Assembly (NCBI RefSeq): GCF_008000815.1
Contig: NZ_CP042806.1
Span: 5,766,001 to 5,830,000, forward strand
DNA from: Terriglobus albidus
GTDB lineage: Bacteria > Acidobacteriota > Terriglobia > Terriglobales > Acidobacteriaceae
Reading direction: 5' to 3'
Length of the DNA stretch: 64,000 nt
Shown here: positions 10,868 through 18,459 of the stretch, piece by piece
How positions within the stretch are numbered: the stretch's first letter is position 1
Layout of the letters: each line of letters opens with the position of its first letter
Translations under genes and position numbers: made by a program
The notes under the pieces: generated by a model
Told to the model about the DNA's origin: nothing
What the model saw: only the letters and a program-made list of their open reading frames with translations
Databases searched by the model: none

Positions 10868-11350
10868 ATGAAACGGTATTTGCTTCTGCTCACTGCGCTT
10901 CTGCTTGCCCCGCTCTCCGGCATCGCACAGACATCTTCCATCGTCGGCACATGGGCTCTTACTGCCGCAGATAAGCTGATGCCGGATGGCACAAGAGTCT
11001 CCGATTACGGGCCAAATCCTCACGGCCTGGTGATCTTTACCGCCGATGGACATTACGCGGTACAGATCTATCGTGGAGACCGTGTGAAGTTTGCCTCGGG
11101 CGACAGGCTTAAGGGAACGCCGGAGGAGTATCGTGCGGTTGCGATCGAGATGAGTGTTCACTTCGGGACCTATACCGTCGATGCTGCCAAACACACCATC
11201 AGCTTCCACATCGATCGCGCTTCGGTTCCGAATCAGGATGACACCACCGCGGTGCGGGCTTATGAGCTTCAGGAAGATGTTCTCTCGTGGAAGGTCGCGG
11301 CTAGACCGGATGGATCGATTCCGATTACGGTGTTGAAGCGGGTGAAGTAG
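10868..11350 (+). CDS. Secreted lipocalin-like protein
   Basis: A 160-residue protein with a signal peptide (MKRYLLLLTALLLAPLSGIAQ). The mature part opens with SIVGTWALTAADKLMPDG and contains NPHGLVIFTADGHYAVQIYR. This GTW...G.L.F...GhYsvqi pattern is typical of the lipocalin-like family PF13924. These small beta barrels usually bind a ligand; none can be named here. The mature protein is about 139 residues, a normal length. It follows the LysR gene on the same strand and may be controlled by it. A REP locus follows. Confidence 0.75.
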   Translation: MKRYLLLLTALLLAPLSGIAQTSSIVGTWALTAADKLMPDGTRVSDYGPNPHGLVIFTADGHYAVQIYRGDRVKFASGDRLKGTPEEYRAVAIEMSVHFGTYTVDAAKHTISFHIDRASVPNQDDTTAVRAYELQEDVLSWKVAARPDGSIPITVLKRVK

Positions 11351-11423
11351 GGTGTGGCTAATCAGAATGATGGGGTGGTCTTTGCCACCTTGACTTCATG
11401 AGGGTGTGGCACCTGGACGGCGT

Positions 11424-11667
11424 GTACCTCAGCCGCTAAAGCCGCATTTCGTTCTTGCTCTGATACGGCACGGCTAAAGCCGTGCCCTTAAGCAATGCAT
11501 TTCGCACCTTCGGTGCGAAACGGCTGCGCTCCGCGCAACGGATGGATGGAGCTGAGCACGATCCGCCCGTATCCGGTCGCGCGTAGCGCGATGTCGTGCT
11601 TAAGGGCATGGCTTTAGCCATGCCGCACATGACATAAGGAACAACGCGGCTTTAGCCGCTGAGGGCT
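11424..11667. repeat. Composite REP locus: unit, small hairpins, inverted unit
   Basis: H1-H2-tail (11424-11493) is followed by ttcgcaccttcggtgcgaa and gctgcgctccgcgc hairpins, then tcgcgcgtagcgcga. The inverted tail-H2-H1 unit ends at 11667. Here the paired units point tails inward, opposite to 217-371. From 11668 to 11922 I see no gene. Confidence 0.8.
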
Positions 11668-11922
11668 TGCATCTAAGACAAATCCACTGCTCCCGCCCGG
11701 TTCACGCTTCGTGCGAACGAACACGTGCGTTGGAGACCCCGCAGCTTGGTTAGAGCATTCTTATCGAAAACCCCTGCAAATATGTAAACTCGCTGCGAGT
11801 GATCGCGTCTTGCATAATGCGCTCGGCGATTTTGTTCGGCAGATGAGAATGAATTCCCTCTTGTTTGCTGGGCAACTTCGCCGAGGGCGGCGAATCTGAA
11901 GCTACGTCCCCCCAAAAATACA

Positions 11923-11951
11923 GGGTGAAGAACCTTCCCGGTTCTTCACCC
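11923..11951 (-). terminator. Terminator of the Ser-rich protein gene
   Basis: Perfect 12-bp stem gggtgaagaacc / ggttcttcaccc with a 5-base loop. Read on the minus strand it is followed by tgtattttt. It lies 21 bases after the stop codon of the minus-strand gene. Confidence 0.75.
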
Positions 11952-11972
11952 TTGTTCCTGAAAAGCAATTTG

Positions 11973-12746
11973 CTAAACCATGAAGCTAACCGCGCTGGAA
12001 GCGTTGGACTGCGGCGGACCGTATTGATTGAAGCTGGACATCTGGTCCTGGAACGTAGTGAGCGCTGCTTGCGCCTGGCTTGTGCTGCCGCTTGCAATGG
12101 CTGCTTCAACACTCGACAGAAAGGCACTGAGGGGATCGTTGCTGCTGTCGGTGCTACTGCTACTGCTGTGCGAGTGATGGCAACCACCGCTTGCGCTCGT
12201 GCCGGAGGTAGAGGACGTCGATGACGTGGAAGAAGTGCTGCTGGTTGAGGATGTGCTGTCAGAGGACGAGGTAGAGCTACCCGGCGCATTCTTTTCCAGA
12301 TCCGTGAGATATGTCTGCGCTGCGGTGAGATCGCCGGACTGAATGGATGAGATCAGTCCAGAGAGATCTTTACCGAAGCTATCTCCCGATGAGGACCCAG
12401 ACGAGGATCCCGCCGCCGGTGAGGATTGCAGTGTCTGCAGAGCAGTCTGCGCGGAAGACATATCGCCGGAGGAGAGAGCGCTTTCCACGCTGGTAAGGAA
12501 GGTGCCGATGGGATCGGTGCCGTTGGTGGCGCGAGGGCTCGACTGCTCGACCTGCGCCAGATATTGCTTGGCAGAACTTAGATCGCCCGATTTGATGGCG
12601 GACTCCAGTTCAGAGAAGCTGCTTTTGAAGGTATCGGTCTTGCTGGAAGTGATTGAGTTGGTGGACATTGAACTCGATGAGGCCAATGAAAAAAGGCCCG
12701 GATCGAAGTAGGCAAGGCTGCTCGAACTGATGCTCGATATGCTCAT
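11973..12746 (-). CDS. Ser-rich protein with four helical-hairpin repeats
   Basis: A 257-residue protein of no recognised family. Four copies of a roughly 25-residue motif occur at about 44-67, 82-107, 128-151 and 207-233. Each has the form (F/L)-x2-(V/L/I)-(E/S)-(S/A)-(A/I)-(I/L)-x-SGD-x2-(S/A)-A-Q-x-x-L-x2-(L/V), resembling a degenerate TPR-like hairpin. Between repeats three and four lies a low-complexity Ser/Thr run (158-184) and a His/Cys cluster GGCHHSHSSSS. There is no clear signal peptide. The start at 12746 is supported by aggag seven bases upstream; the longer ORF has no such site. A cell-surface or spore-coat-like filler role is conceivable but unsupported. Confidence 0.6.
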   Translation of the reverse strand: MSISSISSSSLAYFDPGLFSLASSSSMSTNSITSSKTDTFKSSFSELESAIKSGDLSSAKQYLAQVEQSSPRATNGTDPIGTFLTSVESALSSGDMSSAQTALQTLQSSPAAGSSSGSSSGDSFGKDLSGLISSIQSGDLTAAQTYLTDLEKNAPGSSTSSSDSTSSTSSTSSTSSTSSTSGTSASGGCHHSHSSSSSTDSSNDPLSAFLSSVEAAIASGSTSQAQAALTTFQDQMSSFNQYGPPQSNASSAVSFMV

Positions 12747-12961
12747 ACGTGCTCCTAATGAAGATTGATTAGTGAACAACTGAGCGGTCCACGTCGGTAG
12801 ACGCAAACGAGCGGCGGGAGCGAGAGCTCCGCAGACCAACAAAGCAACCGGCATGCCAAAGTGGGAAAGGGCTTTTTAAGTGCCTTCTTATCGATAGCAT
12901 CAAAAATCTTCTTACCCGCCTTGACAGTCCCACCCATTACTATCACAATGTAGTACTAACG

Positions 12962-13288
12962 ATGCTTGGAGAGTTTGAGTACCTGATCATTACGGCGGCA
13001 GCGGGGCTTGGCGAACGGGCGTATGGCGCCACCATCCGCGAAGAGGTTGAGGCCAGTGGCCGAAGCTGTTCGATCGGCGCGCTGTATACCACCATCGACC
13101 GGCTGGAGACGAAAGGTCTGCTGAAGACCTGGATGAGCGATGCCACGCCCGAACGCGGTGGCCGCGCCAAGCGCATGGTAAGCATTACGCCCAGCGGTTT
13201 GAGCGCGGCGAAAGAGTTCTATGAGACAGTGATGCGCATCAGCCGCGGAGCCTCATGGGTGGCAAACCAGAGCAGGAGTGTTCTATGA
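12962..13288 (+). CDS. PadR-family transcriptional regulator
   Basis: A 108-residue protein with the PadR winged helix. It opens LGEFEYLIITAAAGLG, followed by YGATIREEVE, then SIGALYTTIDRLETKGLL (recognition helix) and GGRAKRMVSITPSG (wing). PadR proteins repress a neighbouring operon, usually for transport or stress, until an effector binds. The gene overlaps the next by ATGA (13285-13288), so the membrane protein downstream is its likely partner. The upstream region 12747-12961 is a divergent promoter zone with a tactatcacaatgtagta stretch that could hold the operator. Confidence 0.9.
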   Translation: MLGEFEYLIITAAAGLGERAYGATIREEVEASGRSCSIGALYTTIDRLETKGLLKTWMSDATPERGGRAKRMVSITPSGLSAAKEFYETVMRISRGASWVANQSRSVL

Positions 13289-14004
13289 CGGGCTGGACCC
13301 TGGTGGAAGTTGTCGCTTCACGTCTTCTGGAACGCAATGAGTGTGAAGCAGTGCTTGGCGATCTTGCGGAGACGCGTGAGTCCACGTCGGCAGCGATGCT
13401 GGATGTACTGGGTCTTGCATTTCGCCGTAAGGCAACGCCATGGCGCACTCTAGGCCCATGGGTTGCTGCCTTCGGCCTGGCGCTGCCGTGCAGCCTGCTG
13501 TTGATGGGCTTGTCTGTTTCTATCAGCGCGACCTATCTAAAGCTGTTCAATACCACGGTTCTGAAGAACACCGGTTTCACGCTTGGACCTGGTATCGCCC
13601 TGCTGCTCTGGAATGTGATTCTGCTGATCGGCTGGGCGTGGACCGGTGGCTTCGTAATGGGATCCATCTCACGCAAAACCATTCGCATCAGCGTACTGAT
13701 GTCATCGGTTCCGTGCGTCTTCTGCATGGCGCGTTTTCATGTGGAATCTCTTTCACGCTTCTGTCTGCTTCTCTTCCTTCTTCCCGCGGCGTGGGGCGTC
13801 TATCGAGGTCTGCGGCTCACACGCATTTACTTTCCCGCAGCACTGGTGCTTGCGCTCGGTATCACGCTGCTGACGATTCCCATGTGGCGCATTCCTGGTG
13901 CATGGCTGCCTAACTGGGCGCTGAGCTGGCCCGCGTGGTACTTAGCGCTGACTGCGTGGAGAAACTCCAGGCACGCAGAGCGCGCACGGCCGCTGGCCAC
14001 CTGA
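13285..14004 (+). CDS. PadR-coupled multi-pass membrane protein
   Basis: A 239-residue protein starting MTGWTLVEVVASRLL, with caggag upstream. Residues about 10-40 (LLERNECEAVLGDLAETRES) resemble the short cytoplasmic prefix found on permease proteins coupled to PadR in Acidobacteriota. Five to six hydrophobic segments follow from about residue 55 to 225. There is no ATPase or MacB-type periplasmic domain, so this is not a complete ABC permease. The substrate is unknown. Its start overlaps the PadR stop, which implies co-translation. Confidence 0.65.
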   Translation: MTGWTLVEVVASRLLERNECEAVLGDLAETRESTSAAMLDVLGLAFRRKATPWRTLGPWVAAFGLALPCSLLLMGLSVSISATYLKLFNTTVLKNTGFTLGPGIALLLWNVILLIGWAWTGGFVMGSISRKTIRISVLMSSVPCVFCMARFHVESLSRFCLLLFLLPAAWGVYRGLRLTRIYFPAALVLALGITLLTIPMWRIPGAWLPNWALSWPAWYLALTAWRNSRHAERARPLAT

Positions 14005-14221
14005 CACACACTGATATCCGGCCGTTTTCTACGGCTGCACCCACCGTCACTGCGAACCGGTACGGAATTCCCTGCGTTAAAGTTCGTGATTTTTTCTAAA
14101 AGCGCGGAACCATCGTTCTGAATGAAACGTATCAGCGGGCGTACGTCGCAATACCGCGCGGCCGTCTCAGCTCGTAATCAGGATCTACAGGCTTCACACC
14201 TTATCTCTGAGGAGCACTCTC

Positions 14222-15280
14222 ATGTCGACTGCTCGCGTAGCCCCGTGCGTCTTAAAGCAACGCCTGGCGATGATCTGGCTCATCGTTACGGCACTTTCCC
14301 CGGTCTTCTTTGATAGCGCTATCGTGTACGCACGTCCTGCGATGCAAGCGAGCCCCGGCGCTGAACATACCGCAAAACCTATCCAAGCAACGACACAGCA
14401 GATGTATCGCAAGCTGATTCAGGAGTCTGAACAACGGAACGATCCGCCTGCGCGGCAGGGTTATCTGTGGGCCGTGCTGGCCGCGTCGTATCACGACATC
14501 GGCAACATAGCTGAGTCACAGCGAGCCTATGAACATGCATTGCCCTTGCTGGCGCAGTCGCCGCAGTCACGCGGCAACTATGCGACGGCGCTCGATAATC
14601 TTGGAAGTATTTATCTCGAGCTCGGCAACATTGCCGATGCGGAGAAGGTAAGGACACAGGCCTTCCATCTTCGCGAAGAGATCGGCAATCCCATCGATCT
14701 TGCCCGTGGTCACGAGCATCTCGCCGAGGTGCTGCTGGCGCGGCATCGCTTCAAAGAAGCCGAGCAGCACGCCCGCGCAGCCTACGACACGCTCTCTGCC
14801 AAACCGGAGCCCGACGATATGGACGCTCCAACGGCGGAACATCCGCAGTACACGCAGAGGCGCGGCAACACCATGCTCGCCGCACTGATCACGCTGGTCT
14901 TTGCCGAATGCAACCAATCGGAGCTGCAGGAGTGTCTGCAGGCAGCAAAGCAGGCCGATCAGATCGCGACGCAGGAGTTCGCTTCCGGATCGCTGGAGCA
15001 GGCACATGCCGCCATGGCGCTGGGCTTTGCGCAGTGGAAGACGGGGGATGTCTCCACTGCGGATCAGACATTGCGCAGCGGCATGGCCATGATGAAAGCC
15101 AGGTTGGGCGAAGGGCATCCCCTGGTGCTTGATTCGATGTATGAATACCGGGAGTTCCTGCAGGCGCAGCACCGCAAGGCGGATCTTTCGTCGCTCGATC
15201 ATCAGATCAAGGATGTGAAAGAACATCGTCCGGCGACAGCGTGTGCGAATTGCACGATTAGCGTGTTTGCGTTGCGGTAG
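14222..15280 (+). CDS. Tetratricopeptide-repeat protein, probably exported
   Basis: A 352-residue protein with an N-terminal hydrophobic segment (about 16-36) that could be an uncleaved anchor or signal peptide. TPR-like units run from about 75 to 310: AVLAASYHDIGNIAESQRAY, LGSIYLELGNIADAEKV, HLAEVLLARHRFKEAEQHAR and LGFAQWKTGDVSTADQTL. Such repeats bind partner proteins. The tail carries a Cys pair (ATACANCTIS). A strong ribosome site (gaggag) precedes the ATG. No neighbour shares its strand closely enough to suggest an operon. Region 14005-14221 is its leader and holds no other gene. Confidence 0.75.
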   Translation: MSTARVAPCVLKQRLAMIWLIVTALSPVFFDSAIVYARPAMQASPGAEHTAKPIQATTQQMYRKLIQESEQRNDPPARQGYLWAVLAASYHDIGNIAESQRAYEHALPLLAQSPQSRGNYATALDNLGSIYLELGNIADAEKVRTQAFHLREEIGNPIDLARGHEHLAEVLLARHRFKEAEQHARAAYDTLSAKPEPDDMDAPTAEHPQYTQRRGNTMLAALITLVFAECNQSELQECLQAAKQADQIATQEFASGSLEQAHAAMALGFAQWKTGDVSTADQTLRSGMAMMKARLGEGHPLVLDSMYEYREFLQAQHRKADLSSLDHQIKDVKEHRPATACANCTISVFALR

Positions 15281-15343
15281 TGGTCGGGTAGTCCTCACTA
15301 CGGTGTCCCATTCATCGATAGTGATGAGTGGGACATTCGCAAC

Positions 15344-15562
15344 GTACCTCAGCGGCTAAAGCCGCATGTATTCCCGGGCCTTCTACGGCACGGCTGAAGC
15401 CGTGCCCTTAAGCAAGGCATTCGCGCGATGCGCGAAGGGAAAAGCAAGCAATCTGAGGAGGTTAACGAGTTTGAGGGGGCCAGGTTTTCGTCTTGCTTAA
15501 GGGCATGGCTTTAGCCATGCCGAACCGAGACGGAAAAAGATGCGGCTTTAGCCGCTGAGGGC
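15344..15562. repeat. REP unit and inverted unit, tails inward
   Basis: H1-H2-tail (15344-15416) is followed by ttcgcgcgatgcgcgaa, then an inverted unit (about 15493-15562) with catg-type H2 arms (catggctttagccatg). The two units in one locus differ in H2 arm sequence, so they are not simple copies of each other. Confidence 0.8.
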
Positions 15563-15600
15563 TTTGCTTCTTTGCCTTCATCGTCAACGTCGCGCCTTTC

Positions 15601-15632
15601 CACCCCAACGACACAAGTTCGTTGGGGACCCC
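15601..15632. repeat. Short interspersed palindrome (third family)
   Basis: Begins caccccaacg and ends cgttggggacccc. It matches 7373-7404 and lies between the REP locus and the sigma factor gene. Confidence 0.55.
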
Positions 15633-15688
15633 GGCCTTCAGCTCTAAAACAAAGACGCAGCTCCCTTCGCTCGCGGTATCTTGGGAGC

Positions 15689-16642
15689 GTGGATTCTCTG
15701 CCGTTACAGGACGGGATACAGAACGGGCTTGCGGAAGAGCTCTCTCCTGCTGCACCGGTGGAGCGTGCAGGTATCTCGCCCGGGAATCTGAGGGAGTTGT
15801 GGACACAGGCGCAAGCTGCGGCCTATGACCTATCCGAAGTGGAGTTTGCCCTTGCTCTTGCCGCTGCCGGTGGGAAGTACAACTTTGGACTTCCGGCACA
15901 GCAGGCCTCCACACCCAGCCAGCGGCTGGCGTTTTACCGGAACCTGCACCTGAAAGAGCTGGCTTTGGCGCATGCCTGCGCGCTGGGCCGCGATGCGGCG
16001 TGGCAGGTATTTGTCTCCCAGTACCAGGCGGCTCTCAAACAAACCGCGATCAGAATCACCGGGTCTGCTTCCCTGGGAGAAGATCTTGCGGGCGCGCTTT
16101 ACTCCGAGCTCTTCGGACTGACGGAGCGTGATGGTGTGCGCCGATCTCCGCTGGCGAGCTATACAGGTCGCGGATCGCTGATGGGCTGGCTGCAGGCCAC
16201 GCTGGCGCAGCGGCATGTGGATCATCACCGCCGCACCCATCGTGAGACTCCGCTTGAAGACAATGATTTCGCCGCGGCACCAGTCTCTCCTGTTGCTGCA
16301 ACACATGAGATCGAGCGGCTGAAGGACGCCATCGGCAATACCTTCAATGCCTTGCCGGCAGAGGATCGCCTGCTGCTCGTATCTTATTTTCTGGATGGAC
16401 GTACGCTGCTGGAACTGGCGCGGCTTCTTCGCGTGCATGAGGCCACGATGAGCCGGCGGCTGAAGCGGCTGACGCAGGATCTGCGAAAGAGGCTGCTCAA
16501 AGATTTGCAGGCGCATGGCATGAGCCGTGCAGCCGCGGAGGAGGCGCTGGGAACCGATCCGCGGGACATCGACATCAATCTGCGAAGTCTGCTGCAAGCT
16601 TCGCCACCTTCTCCGTTCTCTCAACAGGCAGGAACCAGATGA
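15689..16642 (+). CDS. Sigma-70-family RNA polymerase sigma factor
   Basis: About 317 residues. The region around 85-170 (AFYRNLHLKELALAHACALG, later DLAGALYSELFGL and GRGSLMGWLQATLAQRHVDHHRR) corresponds to sigma region 2. Residues about 205-265 (LPAEDRLLLVSYFLDGRTLLELARLLRVHEATMSRRLKRL) form region 4 with its HTH. It is divergent from classic ECF sigmas and longer at the N-terminus. The next gene is its anti-sigma partner, overlapping by ATGA (16639-16642). The start is uncertain: I chose GTG 15689 because upstream codons run into repeat DNA, but a later start is possible. Confidence 0.75.
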   Translation: MDSLPLQDGIQNGLAEELSPAAPVERAGISPGNLRELWTQAQAAAYDLSEVEFALALAAAGGKYNFGLPAQQASTPSQRLAFYRNLHLKELALAHACALGRDAAWQVFVSQYQAALKQTAIRITGSASLGEDLAGALYSELFGLTERDGVRRSPLASYTGRGSLMGWLQATLAQRHVDHHRRTHRETPLEDNDFAAAPVSPVAATHEIERLKDAIGNTFNALPAEDRLLLVSYFLDGRTLLELARLLRVHEATMSRRLKRLTQDLRKRLLKDLQAHGMSRAAAEEALGTDPRDIDINLRSLLQASPPSPFSQQAGTR

Positions 16643-17976
16643 ACGAGCCTCTCCAACCCGGACACCACCTCGACGCGGACCAGCTTGCCGCATTCGTGGA
16701 GGGCGCGCTCACTCCGCAGGAGCGCCAGGAGAGCCTCACCCACATGGCCGTGTGCGAGCAGTGCCGCAGCATCGCTTTCCTGATGCAGGAGCCCCAGACC
16801 GCGATCAAGCCGGCAACCGAGCCCGCACCTGTTGCGGCTCCGCAACTTCCCTTCTGGCGGCGGTTTACGCCGCTGGTCTATGCAAGCGGGTTGGGTGTCT
16901 TCGCCACGGTGTTGATCGTCTTTGCCTGGATGCATCAACGCTCCGTACCACCGCCGAAGGCCGACATTGCTCATATCGCTCCTGCTCCTGTGCCGGAAGC
17001 GACGCCTCGTACGACACCTGAAGCGACTCCTGCGAAGCCAGTCATTAAGGAGAACGCGAAGAGGGTATCACCGCAACCGGCAATCGTACGTCGGAGTCCG
17101 GTGGCGGCCCCGGTTACAGCATCGGCAGTGATGTCGAAGACGGCGGCCTCGGATGCGGTTGCAGTCGCTACGCAAAACCGGACCGCGCGTCTGGTTACGC
17201 TTGCCCCTGGGGCGACGATCACATCCCCACTGGAGAGCCGCCAGCTGCATGATCTTCCGCTGAATGGCCGCGCTGCCTCTCAATATGCAGCGGCCCCTGC
17301 GGCAAAGTCCGTGTCTCCGGCGCTTTTGTTCCCGCCTCCGAATGGAGAACTCGCGCTGCGCATCGAGCATGGGCAGTCTGTACCGGGGTCGCAGGCAAAG
17401 GTGACCGGCGTTGTGCTCGATCTCAGCGGAGCCACGATCCCAGGAGCTACTATCACTCTGCGTCAACCTAACACGCCGCTGCGTCAGACAAAGACAGATA
17501 ACACCGGCAACTTCACCCTTGCCTCGCTTCCCGCGGGGAAGTACAACCTGGAGATTGCAGCGCCGGGATTCCAGACCGTGAACCAATCGCTGGACCTGCT
17601 GGCGAATGATGTTGCGCTGCTCACCTCGCAGGTTCCGGTCGGATCCACCACGGAGTCGGTCGATGTTACGCCCGAAGCGGCCGTGCTAATGACGCAATCT
17701 GCTTCGGTCGCTTCCATCCCGGTCGAGACGAAGCTGCCTTACGATGCACAGATAGCGGAGAGGGTTCAACGGGACAAACGGATACTCGTGCTCGGCTCCG
17801 GCGGGAAGATCTATCTCAGCACCAACAACGGCAAACGCTGGAAGACGATCAAACCGCTGTGGGATGGGAAGGCCTCACGGATCGAAGCGGCAGAACATGG
17901 GCCTGGATTCTCTCTCACCACTGAAGCAGGCACGGTCTGGTCCAGCGATGACGGGCAGCACTGGCGGAAACGATAG
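16639..17976 (+). CDS. Anti-sigma factor with carboxypeptidase-regulatory-like domain
   Basis: A 445-residue protein. Residues 10-45 form a zinc-binding anti-sigma domain (His35, Cys39, Cys42 in HMAVCEQC). A membrane helix spans about 79-98. A Pro/Ala-rich periplasmic linker follows. Then a segment with LHDLPLNGRAASQY (about 205) resembles the plug motif of Oar-like receptors, and a carboxypeptidase-regulatory-like beta-sandwich lies at about 245-330 (VTGVVLDLSGATIPGATITL). The end (about 375-445) looks like a BNR/beta-propeller strand set (GGKIYLSTNNGKRWKTI). It would hold its sigma factor at the membrane and sense an envelope signal. The receptor-derived domains are unusual for an anti-sigma. 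Confidence 0.8.
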   Translation: MNEPLQPGHHLDADQLAAFVEGALTPQERQESLTHMAVCEQCRSIAFLMQEPQTAIKPATEPAPVAAPQLPFWRRFTPLVYASGLGVFATVLIVFAWMHQRSVPPPKADIAHIAPAPVPEATPRTTPEATPAKPVIKENAKRVSPQPAIVRRSPVAAPVTASAVMSKTAASDAVAVATQNRTARLVTLAPGATITSPLESRQLHDLPLNGRAASQYAAAPAAKSVSPALLFPPPNGELALRIEHGQSVPGSQAKVTGVVLDLSGATIPGATITLRQPNTPLRQTKTDNTGNFTLASLPAGKYNLEIAAPGFQTVNQSLDLLANDVALLTSQVPVGSTTESVDVTPEAAVLMTQSASVASIPVETKLPYDAQIAERVQRDKRILVLGSGGKIYLSTNNGKRWKTIKPLWDGKASRIEAAEHGPGFSLTTEAGTVWSSDDGQHWRKR

Positions 17977-18070
17977 GACAGATATTTCCTCATCCAAACT
18001 GGCATTGCCAGCGTTCAGTGAAACGGCAGATTCGCCGGGGTGAGGTAAGCATCCGGCAGCAGCAATACAA

Positions 18071-18334
18071 GCGCTGAAGGCGCGCTCTATACCAGCCTGG
18101 GGCAACGCCCCAGGTTGCAGCCAACAAGATGCTTTAAAGGGCTGAAGGCCAGTTCCATAGAAGCGTCTTCAATCCCACTCGCACCGTTCGTTGGTTGACG
18201 CACAGTCTCGGCGAGAGAGATTGTGGCATTGCACGATTGGCAATTATAGATCGGGCCTTCAGCCCTCCTGCCATCTCGCTATCCGATACCTGGGGCGTTG
18301 CCCCAGGCTGATATAGAACGCGCCTTCAGCGCTC
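18071..18334. repeat. Second interspersed repeat family (gcgctgaaggcgcg type)
   Basis: Built from three short palindromes: gcgctgaaggcgc / gcgccttcagcgc, gggctgaaggcc / ggccttcagccc, and cctggggcaacgccccagg. It appears here in both orientations as a pair. The same blocks recur at 27249-27520 and 29154-29352, and singly near 26450. Region 17977-18459 holds nothing else except the macroglobulin leader. Confidence 0.8.
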
Positions 18335-18459
18335 TTTCTTCCTTCCCCAAAACAAATCTGAAAAAAATCCTGCAAGTTTTCCGGCAAGGCGCGTTCTCCG
18401 CATAGAGACGAAGAATACCGACGCGAAGACCCTATGTTCGCGCCGCGAGGGGCCCTGTC

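Noticed and set aside
14122-14313. Short ORF of 63 codons before the TPR gene
   Set aside because: No ribosome site or recognisable protein features; it overlaps the start of the well-supported TPR gene in another frame.
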